A DNA stretch of 64,000 bases from Rhinopithecus roxellana (lineage: Eukaryota > Chordata > Mammalia > Primates > Cercopithecidae), in assembly GCF_007565055.1 (NCBI RefSeq), contig NC_044560.1, forward strand, positions 85,751,295 through 85,815,294, in the 5' to 3' direction. Shown in pieces: positions 44,430-55,795 of this stretch (position 1 is the stretch's first letter; each line of letters begins with the position of its first letter). The translations under genes were made by a program, and so were the position numbers. The notes beneath the pieces are model-generated. The model was not told where the DNA came from, did not search any database, and saw nothing but the letters and a program-made list of their open reading frames with translations.

Positions 44430-44840
44430 CTAGGATTCACTCATATCACGTTGCCCTCTTCTTCCTGATAATGCTGCTGGACCTCATTTCTAGACTCCTT
44501 GAATCTAGGAGAACTACACAACTAGTTCTCACCAATAGAATTAGAGTAAAAATGATGTGTGTTACCTCTTAATAAGGTAGTTAAGGCTGCATTGCCTTCT
44601 CTATGCTCTGTTTGCTGGAGGATAAAGAGGATCCAATGGAGGACTCAGACCCTAGAAGACAATGGAACCACAGCATGACAGGGGCCTGAGTTCCTGAATG
44701 ACTGCCTGGAGCAGAGCTGTCCCCATTGCACTGGACTCTGAAATAAGCAAAAACCAAACCTTTATCGTGTTAAGCAATAGAGAGCTGGGTTTTTGCTTTT
44801 GTTGTTGTTACAGTATTAGTCTAACTAATCCAATATACCC
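44430..44840 (+). mobile_element. MLT1-type LTR remnant
   Basis: Recalls MLT1: 'accaatagaattagagtaaaaatgatg' and the 3' part 'aagcaatagagagctgggtttttgc...gttacagtattagtctaac'. Old. Confidence 0.55.
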
Positions 44841-45109
44841 AGATATATGTATAACCATATACAATACTGCTCTATCCTTATCCTTCCTACTTTGAACACA
44901 ACTCCTCAAAAGCCGTAGTTCATACTGAGCTCAGCCTCTCACTCTTCAGTTTCCATTCCTGGCCCTATACTTGAACCTACATTTTTACTTCCTGTTACAA
45001 CCCAGAGTCTACAATCATTGATGAGCCAAATCTCCACCAACAGTCCAGGATGTTAAGTAGCACATCTTTATCGCTAGGCAGGGAGGCACAACCAAATGAA
45101 CATGGCTTG

Positions 45110-45305
45110 GTGTTTCAAAGACCTAGACTGAAATCTCTGCTCTACAAATTACCAGTCACGTGGCCTTAGCCATGTGATATCATCTCTCTGAGCCTCAGTG
45201 TCACTATCTATAAGACTGGGATAATAATGTCTTCTTCACAGAGTTGTTGTGAAGATTAAACTAGGTAATGGATGTGTAAGGACCCAGCACAGCCTCTGAC
45301 ACACG
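45110..45305 (+). mobile_element. MIR, near full-length
   Basis: 'gtggccttagccatgtgatatcatctctctgagcctcagt' then 'gttgttgtgaagattaaacta'. Confidence 0.85.
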
Positions 45306-45639
45306 TGAGTCTCTTGGTAGACCCAGAACTACTTTCCCAATCCCCAAAGACTACTAGAGCTGACCAGGCTCCCAGGGGCCAGCATACCATACAGAAGCCT
45401 GTGGATTAGTAGAGAGATGCACTCTCAGCCCCAGTAGAAGTGGCATTTGCTCAGCTCTCTTTCCTGTACCCATGGAAACAAAAGTAAGTATAGACCTCTT
45501 ACTGGAAATACTGTAACAACCTCCTCTAAATCACACACTGACAATACTACCACCAACAGCAACAGTCTGATGATAGCTAAAATCTATTGGGTTTATTGTG
45601 TTGTACTCTCCCCATGAGAAAGTTGAGATGCTAGAAGCA

Positions 45640-45758
45640 CATTTAATTTTCACAATAATTCTATAAGGTACATGTTCTACAGATGAGGAAAATAGGGCCC
45701 AGAGAGGTTATGTAACCTGCTGGAAGTCACACAGCCACCAGGTAGCAGAGCTAGAAAT
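45640..45758 (-). mobile_element. MIR fragment
   Basis: 'ctacagatgaggaaaatagggcccagagagg...cacacagccaccaggtagcagag' is MIR in reverse. Confidence 0.85.
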
Positions 45759-45769
45759 TAAATGTATTC

Positions 45770-46640
45770 ATATGTTCAATCTTTCATTGATTGGGTCAAG
45801 AAATTGTTTCTGCCATGTGCCCTGTGCCAGGTCATATACCGGGCCTGAAGACAAAGATGCAGAGACACAAAATCCTCAAAGTGTCCCAGGGGAAACAGAT
45901 CATGACTCATTAGCGACAGTCCCATGCAGAATGCAGCCTGTGCCATGGCAATCCCACTCTGGCCCCTTCCCCCAGCTCTGCTGCCTCCAAAAGCTGTGGA
46001 ACCCCAACAGCAGCCCAGAGATGTTTCCTGAGGCTGCTGTTTTCCTTGGCCCTGAGGTGGGAGACGGTGTGCCCAACAAGGTGGAAAACAAGACAGAGGG
46101 TGGGGGAAGTAAGAGGACAGCAAATCTCCCCACCCCATCAACCTGTCTCTGTCACTGGTGGAAGCAGGGATCAGAGGGGGCTGCCTTTCCACCCACCCAC
46201 CCACCAGCCCGTCCAAGCCATTGTTCCCTTGTTGTGACAGGGGGTTCAACTGGGGCCCACGGACTGGGGGCTTCCTCCCCAGCTCGCCGTGCTTGGACAG
46301 CTGGAGGAAACAGGCGGCTGGCCGGCCAGCTCTCCACTCCAACAACAACAGGCTGCCCGCCCACTGGCAGCCTCGCTGGGGGCCCAGCCTGGAGCCAGAG
46401 AGGCCACCCCACTCCACCCCATCACTGGCAAAACATGTTTTCTTGTTTTCCAGAGGGGAGGAGGAGGAGTGTACCCATGCTGAGCAAACACAGACACTGA
46501 TAAGCATGGACAGGCCTGGCTGCCAGGTGGGGCTGCAGAGGCAGGGCCAGGACCAGGCTGGCCCTGGAGGTCATTCTGGCCAGCCTGCCAGGTTCGGAGT
46601 CAGGTCGGGGGACAGAAAGCGCCTGCCACTCCAGGAATAA
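45770..46640. other. GC-rich unique segment, open on both strands
   Basis: About 0.87 kb richer in G+C than its surroundings. Both strands are open for over 240 codons (45772-46500 plus; 45776-46507 minus), as GC-rich non-coding DNA often is. The first 120 bp look L2-like ('gccctgtgccaggtcatatac'). AATAAA occurs at 46635-46640. No domain or homology recognised, so no gene is called. Confidence 0.5.
46209..46292. repeat. 84-bp segment, source copy of a dispersed duplication
   Basis: Matches 47392-47475 with 6 differences (about 93%), same orientation, offset 1183 bp. It lies inside the GC-rich unique segment, which makes it the likely donor. Confidence 0.9.
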
Positions 46641-46789
46641 AGCACCCAACCACAAGCCTTTCAGAGAAAGAGAAGAGACTGCCAGGCCACAGATATAATC
46701 ACTGACCTCAGAAGCACAGCAGGCTAGCCTTCAAGAGTTGGAATGCTCTATCGGGTGCCTGCTCCTCGGCTAGTCTCTATGCCAGTCCC

Positions 46790-46985
46790 TTTGCCAGCAA
46801 TATGCTTTTCAGTGCTTGTAGAGACCATGAGAAGTAGGGATTGCTGCCCATGGCCTTCTTCAGATAAGGAAATAGAGGTTTAAAGAGGCTGAGTGACTTG
46901 TTCAAAGTCACGCAGCAATTGGTACCCAATTGGGATATTAATTTTTATCTGTCTGACCACAGAGTTCATGTGCTTTTCACCATGC
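46790..46985 (-). mobile_element. MIR/L2 fragment
   Basis: 'gataaggaaatagaggtttaaagaggctgagtgactt...gtcacgcagcaattgg' is the reversed MIR pattern. Confidence 0.7.
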
Positions 46986-47114
46986 CCTGACTAGTCCCAG
47001 AGCCCTTTATATTTGTAGGAGTCTTTAGTTTACAAAGCACTTACCAGGTTATTGTATTAGTTTCCCAGAGCGCTGCTGCAGAAACCATCGTCAACCTGCC
47101 AGAGCTGTATCTCT

Positions 47115-47660
47115 TATCAGAAAGCTCACAACAGACCAGTTAAGTTAACGTCTTAGTTTGGGATCCCCCCTCCTTCACCCAAAGCAGGAGGTAAGGATTT
47201 GAGTGCAAAATGGTTTCTTTGGGGGTTGATCCCAGAAAGCTACTATAAGAGAAAAGCTACCATAAGAGAAAAGAGATAAAGAAAGGAGGAAGCCAATATA
47301 GGGTGAACAGGGACTGCTGTGGACAACTGGGGCTCAGTCCCATTAGGGACATCTTGGAGACAGCACAGAACAAAATTGTCCCCCAGAGATGCCGTCCAAG
47401 CCATTGTTCCCCTGTTGTGACAGGGGGTTCAACTGCAGCCCATGGACTGGGGGCTTCCTCCCCAGCTTTCCGTGCAGGAAGCTGGAATATTTATCCACCA
47501 CTCCTACACATCATTGGTTGAGAGCTGTCCCCCGCATCTAAACTCTCTAAGCTTCCAGACTGCTCCATGATTAAGCTGAGTATGCTCCTGTATCCAGAGA
47601 ATGTCCTCAGGCAGAGAAATGCAAGTTGACAGCTGTGCAAGGATGGTCAGTACCGAGAGG
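47115..47660. mobile_element. Probable old LTR-type repeat, split by the 84-bp copy
   Basis: 'aatggtttctttgggggttgatccc', 'agggactgctgtggacaactgg', 'ccactcctacacatcattgg' recall a known mammalian interspersed repeat that I cannot name. The inserted copy (47392-47475) interrupts it. Confidence 0.4.
47392..47475. repeat. 84-bp segment, inserted copy of the dispersed duplication
   Basis: About 93% identical to 46209-46292; the flanks on both sides differ from the donor's. Confidence 0.9.
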
Positions 47661-49190
47661 GTATGGGTAGGACACTGACAGCCCTGCCACTGTTGGTAAA
47701 GCAGGGAGCATCACCCCAATTTGTAGATGTAACCCTTGCTCCCCCAGGCCGCACCATCTCCATACCCTGTACACACAGAGACTCTGGCTGCATTGATACC
47801 TCTTTAGCTCTAAGGAAAAGAATGACCTCTCTCCAAGGGTCATAGCTCCTGCAGCCAACCTCACAGCTCTGAACACCACCAAGGGATTACGTCTTGCTGT
47901 CCTTGCCAATTCTGACCCTGCCCAGAGAGAGTCCATGTCCTTTAACTCCACTTCACCTCTGTCTTCCATTCCTATCCATGACCTTCCCCTTCAAAAGGCT
48001 GAGGCAGTATTTATTTTCCCTCTATTTGGGGGAGGGTCTTAATAGTACTGTCCAGGAAGCAAATAATCAACTCTCAAATACCTTTCAATCATTTCTCCAA
48101 CTAGGCCCAAGGGCTCTTGTACAAACAAAACCCCTGGTGTCCACCAGCTCAGGGCCAGAGTGTTCCATGTATACCAGAGTGCTAGAATGAGGCCACACCA
48201 AGTGCTTCACTGCACAGACGAAGAAAAGCTCTAAAAGCCAAGTGATTTGACCAATGCAACACAGAAAGCTATCCTTCGAGTCCAGGTCTTCGGAAAAAAG
48301 GCAGGGTGTGTCCTGCCCCTGGAGGTTTATAACAGATGCTAGAAAGGGGTGCTTTGCTTTTGCTCTACCATCTGCATGTGTACAGGGGTGTGCCAAAGTG
48401 GGGGATGGGAGTGGTCAACCCGAGGTATGGGCAATAAGGGGGTGCACTGTCTCTAGCACATTTAAAAAGAACAATAAAGCTGCCTAAAACTCAGCCAGCT
48501 TTTTATTTTCACCATGCTGGCAATTCTAGAGGATATTAATGATAAAATACCCCCCAAAGGTGGGCTGCTCCCACCAATCCCCCAGTGCACTGCTGTACTG
48601 TGCTCCCCCTCTCCCTTACATGACCATGGCAGACATTACCAATCAATAAGGTCTTTCTCTCCCACTGAAGTGGGAGGCTGCCTCAAAATCCATCTTCCAT
48701 GCATTACTTTAAGCAACTGCATTCTGAGCTGGCATTGGAACTGATCTCTGGTACCTAAGATCCCTGGAAGCTAAGGGTCGCCCAGGCCCTGTTCCATAGG
48801 CTGTTCTCTAACTAGACCCCATCCTGTCAAACTTAACCCAACTCCCCATCCCCACCTCTCTGATTTCACAGTCCTCCCTCATCTTTCCTTACTATCCTCA
48901 GCTCTATTTTTGCTCTGTCCTTATCCAACTCCACACCTGCTTCCTGCCCCAGGACACCTAAGGCCCTGGCCTGAGAATTCAATCCAAAAAGGCTTGGCGT
49001 CCTGCCAGTCTACCTCTGGGCTGTGCTCTTCCTCTGGCCAGACAGCACAACCCCACAGGGACCATTGGAAGGTGACTCCTCACCTGTGTATTCTGTCATC
49101 AATCCAACCTTGAACCCACCGGGGAATCCCCTTCAGGGAGACCAGGCCTTCAGTTCTTATGACTGTCTGAAGTTATATTATGGATTTGCC
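47661..49190. other. Unrecognised spacer
   Basis: No clear repeat or gene. A weak MIR-like stretch lies near 48215-48290. AATAAA at 48473-48478 has no partner gene. Confidence 0.4.
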
Positions 49191-49194
49191 TAAA

Positions 49195-49335
49195 GGTTTA
49201 CTGTCTGTCTCCCTCCATTGGGAAGTAAATTTCAAAAGGGCAGTAACCTGGTGTGTCTTATTCCCCAGTACCTACAGCAGTGCCTGGAACGTGGTAGGCA
49301 CTCGATAGTCCTCGGTTGAATGAGGAAGTAAATGA
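49195..49335 (+). mobile_element. L2 3'-end fragment
   Basis: 'aaagggcagtaacctggtgtgtctta', 'gtacctacagcagtgcctgg', 'gtaggcactcgatagtc...gttgaatgagg' form the L2 tail. Confidence 0.85.
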
Positions 49336-49639
49336 GTTTTTGGCCCAGATTCACCTGGGGGAGGCCCCACACTCAGGATGGCTCTGCCTCAGGATGTAAC
49401 CCCTATAACAGGCACACCTGCCTTTCACCCCACGTAAAACCTCAATCCCTTCTGCCACCCCATCCTCTGCCCATCAGCCACTCCTGTGCTCTCCTGCCTT
49501 CCCTCTGTGCTCTCACCTGTCCTCTGGTTCCCTGCAGTCTGGGTCTCTCCCCAGTACTTGTAAAATCAATCAGCAGCCCCAAGAATCGAAAGACAGGAGG
49601 TGGAAGAGCAGAGTATTTGAGGGCTAGGATGCTCAGATC

Positions 49640-49815
49640 AGATAGGCCAAACCAGTCATGTGACTCTGGGCTGGTTACTCAACCTTTTTAAGGTTCAGTG
49701 TATCTTCATCAACAAAATGACAAAAGTAGTAATACCCATTTCAAGAGTTCTTAAGGGATTAAAGAGGGAGCTAAAATATACCAGATGTGTAGTGAGTACT
49801 CAGTAATGTGTACCA
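49640..49815 (+). mobile_element. MIR fragment
   Basis: 'tcatgtgactctgggctggttactcaacctt' then 'aagggattaaagagggagc'. Confidence 0.7.
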
Positions 49816-50039
49816 TTATTCATACTAAGTTAAAAGGCTTTTACAACAGTCCGGAGGAAAACTTCCAACCCACTCAGCTTCCCCCACGGCTTATAGGGAT
49901 CCCTGAGAAAAATGTGCACAACTTAGGCTTGCATAGAACACAGGTTGAAAAACACTGGTCTAACTGCCACTTATTTTGCATTGCATTAATGTCCCTAATT
50001 CTTCATCCCTCCCTCTACCCACAGGCTATGTCCTAATGC

Positions 50040-50430
50040 TTTGCAGTTTATCTCACTGAAGAGGTAGAGTTTATTTCCTCACCTTTGAATGTGGCCTGGC
50101 CTGTGGCCTACTCTGACCAACAAAATGCAGTAGAAGTGACCACACCAGTCCTGCTGGGCCTCTAGAGGCCTTGCATATTTGTTTCTGCTCTCTTGTGCCT
50201 CCACCACAGCCAAGAGAACAAGCCTGGGTGAGCCTGAGAGAGAATAAGGGACATGTGGAGCACAGCAAAGCCATCCTGGTCATGCCAGCCACGGCAGTGT
50301 AGACCAGCCAACACCAACTAACCCCCAGACATGTGAATGAGCCCATCCAAGATCAGCAAACCTGCCTGCCCTGTGAGCCATAAGCCCTTACTGTTGTATA
50401 ACGCTGAGAAAAAGCTGACTGATACATCAT
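50040..50430 (+). mobile_element. MLT1-type LTR remnant
   Basis: 'gtggcctactctgaccaacaaaatg', 'ctcttgtgcctccaccacagcc', 'ccccagacatgtgaatgagccc' and 'gctgactgatac' match MLT1 in order. Confidence 0.75.
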
Positions 50431-51086
50431 CCAGCCAGGTATTGGACCCCATTGTGATCTAGCCTCTCTACCAAAAGCTGACCAGCTTCTGCTCATGCAA
50501 CCTCCACCAACAGGAATCAGATTACCTTCAGAGGCAGCCTACTCCAAAACTCTGTCTATATTTTGACCTAAAATCTCTCTATTTATACTTGAAGCCTTGA
50601 AACAAACTCCTAGATCCACACAAAAGAAGCCCAGTCTCTCTCCTAGGCCCATCTGTGTGTTCATTTAGAATCCATGCAGAATGCTACTGTAGGTGCCCAT
50701 TCCTGCCTGTGGGGACGGCCCCTCTGAATCCTCCACTGTCCCTTTATCTCTAGGCCATCGTCTCTGGATTCTAAGTCTGGAGCCAAGATCACATACCCCT
50801 ACCCAGCAGCCAGAAACAGGGAGGAGGAAATATCTTGCTCCCTGTGACCTCCATAGTGAGAGATGGAGCTCTGCTTCCCTCCAGGAATCATGAGATTCCT
50901 TTAAATCAAGGAGGAGGCTTAGGGTGCTGGGCAGGCAAAGTCAGGGGACAAGTGTCAACAACAGTCCCTAGCCTCAAAGACCTTATATTTTGGAGTAGAG
51001 GTGAGGAGGGACCTTAGAGATCATCTATTCAACACTTTCCAAAGTGTTATTGTAACCACAGCAGACAATTCCTGTTCAACTTTTCC
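50431..51086. other. Unrecognised spacer
   Basis: No named repeat or gene. Confidence 0.4.
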
Positions 51087-51397
51087 TTTTTTTTTTTTTT
51101 TTTTTGAGACAGAGTTTTGCTCTGTCCCCCAGGCTGGAGTGCAGTGGCACGATCTCGGCTCACTGCAACCTCTACCTCCTGGGTTCAAGCGATTGTCCTG
51201 CCTCAGCCTCCAGAGTAGCTGGGATTACAGGCCTAATTTTTACACTTTTAGTAGAGTGTAAAAGTGCCACCACACCTAATTTTTACACTTTTAGTAGAGA
51301 CTGTTGGCCAGGCTGGTCTCGAACTCCAGACCTCAAGTGATCCGCCTACCTTGGCCTCCCAAAGTGCTGGGATTACAGGTGTGAGCCACCAAGCCAG
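51087..51397 (-). mobile_element. AluS-type Alu with an internal template-switch rearrangement
   Basis: A normal antisense Alu except at 51232-51300, where 'ctaatttttacacttttag' appears twice with an inverted piece ('tgtaaaagtg') between. Similar flanks: 'tgttcaactt' and 'ggttcaactt'. Confidence 0.93.
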
Positions 51398-51562
51398 GTC
51401 TGGTTCAACTTGCATGTAAGAAAGTTGTGAGTTGGTTTTGAGTCTGCCAGGGACCCTCAGGTCACATAACCAGAGCAGGCCCAGATGAACCAAGCGTGCA
51501 ACCACAGGGGGATCCTAAGGGCTCAGTCTGAGGAGTGGGGATTGAATTCAGAAGCTGATGCT

Positions 51563-51867
51563 GGCTGGGCGCGATGGCTCACGCCTGTAATCCCAGCACT
51601 TTGGGAGGCTGAGGTGGGCAGATCACGAGGTCAGGAGATGGAGAATAGCCTGGCTAACACGGTGAAACCCCATCTCTACTAAAAATACAAAAAAATTAGC
51701 CGGGCGTCTATAGTCCCAGCTACTCGGGAGACTGAGGCAGGAGAACAGTGTGAACCCGGGAAGCAGAGGTTGCAGTGACCCGAGATGGCGCTACTGCACT
51801 CCAGCCTGGGTGACAGAGCGCGACTCTGTCTCCAAAAAAAAAAGAAAAAGAGGAAAAAAAAAAAAAA
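51563..51867 (+). mobile_element. AluY-type Alu
   Basis: Complete Alu with AluY-like 'atcacgaggtcaggagatgg' and a small deletion in the right monomer start ('gccgggcgtctatagtccc'). AGAAGCTGA on both sides. Confidence 0.93.
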
Positions 51868-51879
51868 AGAAGCTGAAAC

Positions 51880-52110
51880 TGGCAGGGTCCAGTCAGATCG
51901 TGTGTCCCGACATCACCTCATTGTAAGATCCAATAAGATCACGCCTCAGTATCCTAGGCTTATAAAACCTGACTCAGTCCCAGCTCAGGGAGACACTGCT
52001 TTGGAAACTACCCCTGGCGTTCTCCTTATTTGTTACATGTAATAAAATCCCCTTGCTAAATCTTTCTTGGTTGTGGTCACTGGATTGATACCCACCAAGA
52101 GACCGAACCC
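51880..52110 (+). mobile_element. Possible retroviral LTR remnant
   Basis: LTR-like order: 'cttataaaacctgactcag' (TATA-like), then 'gtaataaaatccccttgc' (polyadenylation-like), then 'ggttgtggtcactggattgat'. The ends could not be fixed. Confidence 0.35.
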
Positions 52111-52795
52111 ATCCGTGATGTGATGAACATTATCAACAGAACACTGTAAAGAGGATGAGAAAGGTTCTGTAGTCAAATAAGTCGCTTGAGAAACACTGGT
52201 GAGCTTGGGTTCCTTCATTTCCAGACAGCTCAGAGTCTTTACTATGCCAATGTTCACTGGGAACATCTAGAAGAAATCAACAGCTTTTCCCTGGTTTATT
52301 TGACCATGCAACTCGATTCTTGTGGAGTATTTTGTAGGACTCATGTTCAGCAGATCACACTTAGGCAAACTGATCTAACCTAACCCCCTCATTTTCAGAC
52401 AGGGAAACTGAGGGACTTTCCTGGCCTCACCAGGTCCCTGGCCTCATAAGAGTCAGCTCAGGACTCAAGGAAGGGACCAGTTCCCAGAAAGAGGAAGCAA
52501 AGATGGAGGTAGGGACCTGGGCCAAGGAAACTGCTCAGGCGGTGTCCAATTCCTGGTCTGGTGCTGCCTTCCCTGTTCTGTCTGCTGACATGAGCTCACC
52601 ACCAGGTGCAGCTGAACAATGCACACTCTCTATGCCTTCAGGTCTCACTTCCACCTTCAGGAAACTCCTTCCGGGAAAGAGGGGGAAACATCATGGGCTG
52701 CACCAGGCGACTCAGCCCTGCCCCCCAGCTGCCTCCACAGCCAGAGGGAAGGGGCAGGACACTCCATAACCAGCAGGTGCCAGGGCCTGGTTATG
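52111..52795. other. Unrecognised spacer
   Basis: A MIR-like fragment near 52385-52425 only. No gene. Confidence 0.4.
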
Positions 52796-52799
52796 AAGT

Positions 52800-52990
52800 G
52801 CGGATGCCGGAGTCCAGGCCCGGATCTGCCACATGGCTGCGTGACCTTCAGAAACAATAGTTAATTCTCTGAGCCTCAGTTTCTACAGCTGAAAAACAAA
52901 ACACTGATCAGTTGAGACATTTCAAATGAAAGTATCCAGCAAAGTGTAAAGGATTCTGCAAATGTGGAGAGTTATTGTTACATTGGACAT
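52800..52990 (+). mobile_element. MIR fragment
   Basis: 'ggatgccggagtccaggcccgg' and 'gttaattctctgagcctcagtttctac' follow MIR. Confidence 0.75.
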
Positions 52991-53219
52991 CAGATATGAA
53001 ACAAACTTTCCTCTTTTTCCTAATGAGAGATCCTGAAAAAAGATTTATCAGATGGGTCACAGTAACCCTGGGGGCTTCCCTAAAAGGAGGTGTCTCCTAT
53101 TTGGTTTAGTTTGACAGGGCTGTGATCTGCCAAGAAACAGAGATAAGACAGCATAATACTGAAGCGTTTATTCTAGAAATATTCACTGAGTGCTGCTATT
53201 GTGCCAGAACTTTGCTTAT

Positions 53220-53221
<2 letters not shown>

Positions 53222-53296
<75 letters not shown>
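53222..53296. repeat. Compound (TC)n(CA)n microsatellite
   Basis: About 46 bp of pure (TC)n (53222-53267) passes directly into about 30 bp of pure (CA)n. Likely length-variable. Confidence 0.99.
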
Positions 53297-53298
<2 letters not shown>

Positions 53299-53889
53299 GT
53301 ACTCACGCACACACCATGTCAGCTTGCACCTTCATCTCCACACCCTTTCTCTGATGGTCCAGGCTGCCTAGAATGTGCTGCCCTCGCTTCACCTGGTGAA
53401 TTTCTATTCATCCTTCTCAATTCAGCTGAGGCATTACTTCCTCAGGGAAGTCTGCCCAGCCTCTCCTCCCTCCAGGCTAAGTTGGGTGCCTCCTTTGTGC
53501 TGCAACCATGTAGATTGTCATCACTCATCCTCCTATCCCAGAGTGACTCTTACCTGTTTGTACACCTGTCCCCTCTAATAGGTTGTGAATGATTTGAAGG
53601 CAATGACCCTTGAGCCCAGCCTGGCTCATACAGGTTGACTGAATGAATATGTGACCCAGCTTTCAGTTCTCCCTGTTGAGGGAAGCCTCAGATTTTGCCT
53701 CCTGCCAATCCTTGAGCCAAGATTCCACATGTCTTCATATGTCCTCCCAAGAAAATGCATACCCCAAAGCACCTGAGCACTGAAGGTTTTGTAAGGAAGT
53801 CAGAGGTGATGCACACACCGCAGCAAAGCCCCCCAGTACTCAGCAGACACGTGTATCCCCCAGTCTCCTTCCTATCAGCAGTAGTCCTC

Positions 53890-54670
53890 GGTGGAAGACA
53901 AAATGAGGCCCTCACCCCCAAGATGTCCATGTCTTAATCCCAGAACCTGTGAATATGTTAAGTTACATGGCAAAATGGAATTAAGTCTGCAGATGGAATT
54001 AAGGTTGTTAATCAGCTGACCTTAAGACAGGGAGTTTATCCTGGTTTATCAAGGGAGTCTGTAAAAGTATAAGAGGAGGCCGGGTATGGTGGCTCAAGCC
54101 TGTAATCTCAGCACTTTGGGAGGCCAAGGAGGGCGGATCACTTGAACCCAGGAGTTCGAGACCAGCCTGGGCAACATGATGAAACCCCGTCTCTATAAAA
54201 AATACAAAAATTAGCCAGGCATGGTGACACATGCCTGTAGTTCCAGCTACTTAGGAGGCTGAGGAGAAAGGATCGCTTGAGCCCAGGGGGTGGAGGTTGC
54301 AGTGAGCTGAAATGGCACCACTGCATACCAGCCTGGGCAGCAGAGTGAGTGTCTCAAGACAAAAAAAAAGTGCAAGAGGAAGGCAGAAGTGGAGGTCAGA
54401 GTAATGTGATGTCACTTGAGCTGGCTTAAAGATGGGGAAGGGAGCCATGTGCCAAGGAATGTGTGTGGCCTCTAGAAGCTAGAAAGGATAAGAAAACAGG
54501 TTCTCCCTTAGAGCCTAAAGAAAGGATGCAGCCTGCTGACACCTGGATTTTAGCCCAGTAAGATCCACTTCAGAATTCTGGCCTCCAGAACTGTCGGATA
54601 ATAAATTTCTGTTGCCTGAGGCCACCACATTTGTGGTAATTTGTTTCAGCAACAATAGGAAACTAATACA
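53890..54670 (+). mobile_element. MaLR/MLT-type LTR, split by an Alu
   Basis: 'aagatgtccatgtcttaatccc', 'gagccatgtgccaaggaatg', 'ggcctctagaagctagaaag', 'attttagcccagtaagatcc' and 'aggaaactaatacatt' match this LTR type in order. Alu 54078-54365 interrupts it. Confidence 0.75.
54063..54380 (+). mobile_element. Alu inserted into the LTR
   Basis: Alu at 54078-54365 flanked by 'aaaagtataagagga' and 'aaaagtgcaagagga' (one to two differences). Confidence 0.93.
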
Positions 54671-54796
54671 TTCTCTTTCTCGCCCTTGCCCCATACCATG
54701 CCCAGACTCTCCTGTCTCAAACAATTCAGTTCTGGCCCAAAACCTGCAGCACATCTCATTCAGTTAAACAAAAGCCCTGCAGTTGCCCAATCTATC

Positions 54797-54964
54797 TTTT
54801 TTTTTTTCTTTTTTTTTAGACACAGAGTCTCACTTTGTTGCCCAGGCTGCAATGCAGTGGCACAATCATAGCTTGCTGCAGCCTCAAACTCCTGTGCTCA
54901 AGGGATCCTCACACCTCAGCCTCTCAAAGTGCTGAGATTATAGACATGTGACATGGCACCTGGC
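54797..54964 (-). mobile_element. Old Alu monomer or partial AluJ
   Basis: Antisense half-Alu: 'cacagagtctcactttgttgcc' to 'gtgacatggcacctggc'. Confidence 0.85.
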
Positions 54965-54965
54965 T

Positions 54966-55290
54966 TACCCTCTTTATTTTATTTATTTATTTATTTATTT
55001 ATTTAGAGATGGAGTCTCACTCTGTCGCCCAGGCTAGAGTGCAGTGGCGCGATCTTGGCCTCTGCCTCCCAGATTTGACTGACTCCCCTGCCTCAGCCTC
55101 CCGAGTAGCTGGGATTACAGGCATGTGTCACCATGCTCGGCTAATTTGTGTATTTTTAGTGGAAGGAGGTTTCACCATGTTGGCCAGGCTGGTCTCGAAC
55201 TCCTGACCTCAAGTGATCCGCCCACCTCGGCCTCCTAAAGTGCTGGCATAACAGGCGTGAACCACCGCACTCAGCCTACCCCCTTTAAAT
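54966..55290 (-). mobile_element. Alu with a (TTTA)n tail
   Basis: (TTTA)n at 54973-55005 then an antisense Alu with a short deletion ('gatcttggcctctgcctcc'). Flanks 'taccctctttattt' and 'taccccctttaaat' correspond. Confidence 0.93.
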
Positions 55291-55459
55291 AAAGAGTTCA
55301 GCAACCATTTGTTGTTACTCAAGGATATATCTTTTGACAAGAGGGCTTACCCCCTAGCAACTAGTCAAAGCATCCTTCCCAAGCAGACAGTGTGCTCCCT
55401 GAGGGAAGTACTGGTAAATGCAATTTTCTCCATCTTATCACTTGTGAAATAAGAACACA

Positions 55460-55690
55460 GCTAACATGTGGGAGTACCTGCAGTGGGCCAGGGACTATTG
55501 TTAGTGTTTCACATGTATTAATTTGCTTCACCCTCCCAACAACTCAGTGCAGCAGGTACTGGTATCATCCCCACTATATAGTAGAGGAAACTGAGACACA
55601 AGGAGTTCAAACAACTTGCCCAAGGTCACACAGCTGAGATGATAATTCAGGCAGTCTGACTCCAGAGTCTGGGCTTTTAATCATCACAGT
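55460..55690 (-). mobile_element. MIR, near full-length
   Basis: 'tagtagaggaaactgagacacaaggag...acttgcccaaggtcacacagctgag' is MIR in reverse. Confidence 0.88.
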
Positions 55691-55795
55691 AGAGTCTTCC
55701 AGTATACAAGTAAATGAATAAATGAAGTGAACGTGGATGCAGGTGTGGACGTACACCTATGTGTGCAGATGCTGACAAACAGTCATTATGACAGG

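Noticed and set aside
45772..46507. Overlapping 242/243-codon frames on both strands
   Set aside because: Simultaneously open on both strands in GC-rich DNA, starting in an L2-like fragment, no domain, no splice structure.
53122..53592. 156-codon frame with a long SLSL and THTH stretch
   Set aside because: A translation of the (TC)n(CA)n microsatellite.
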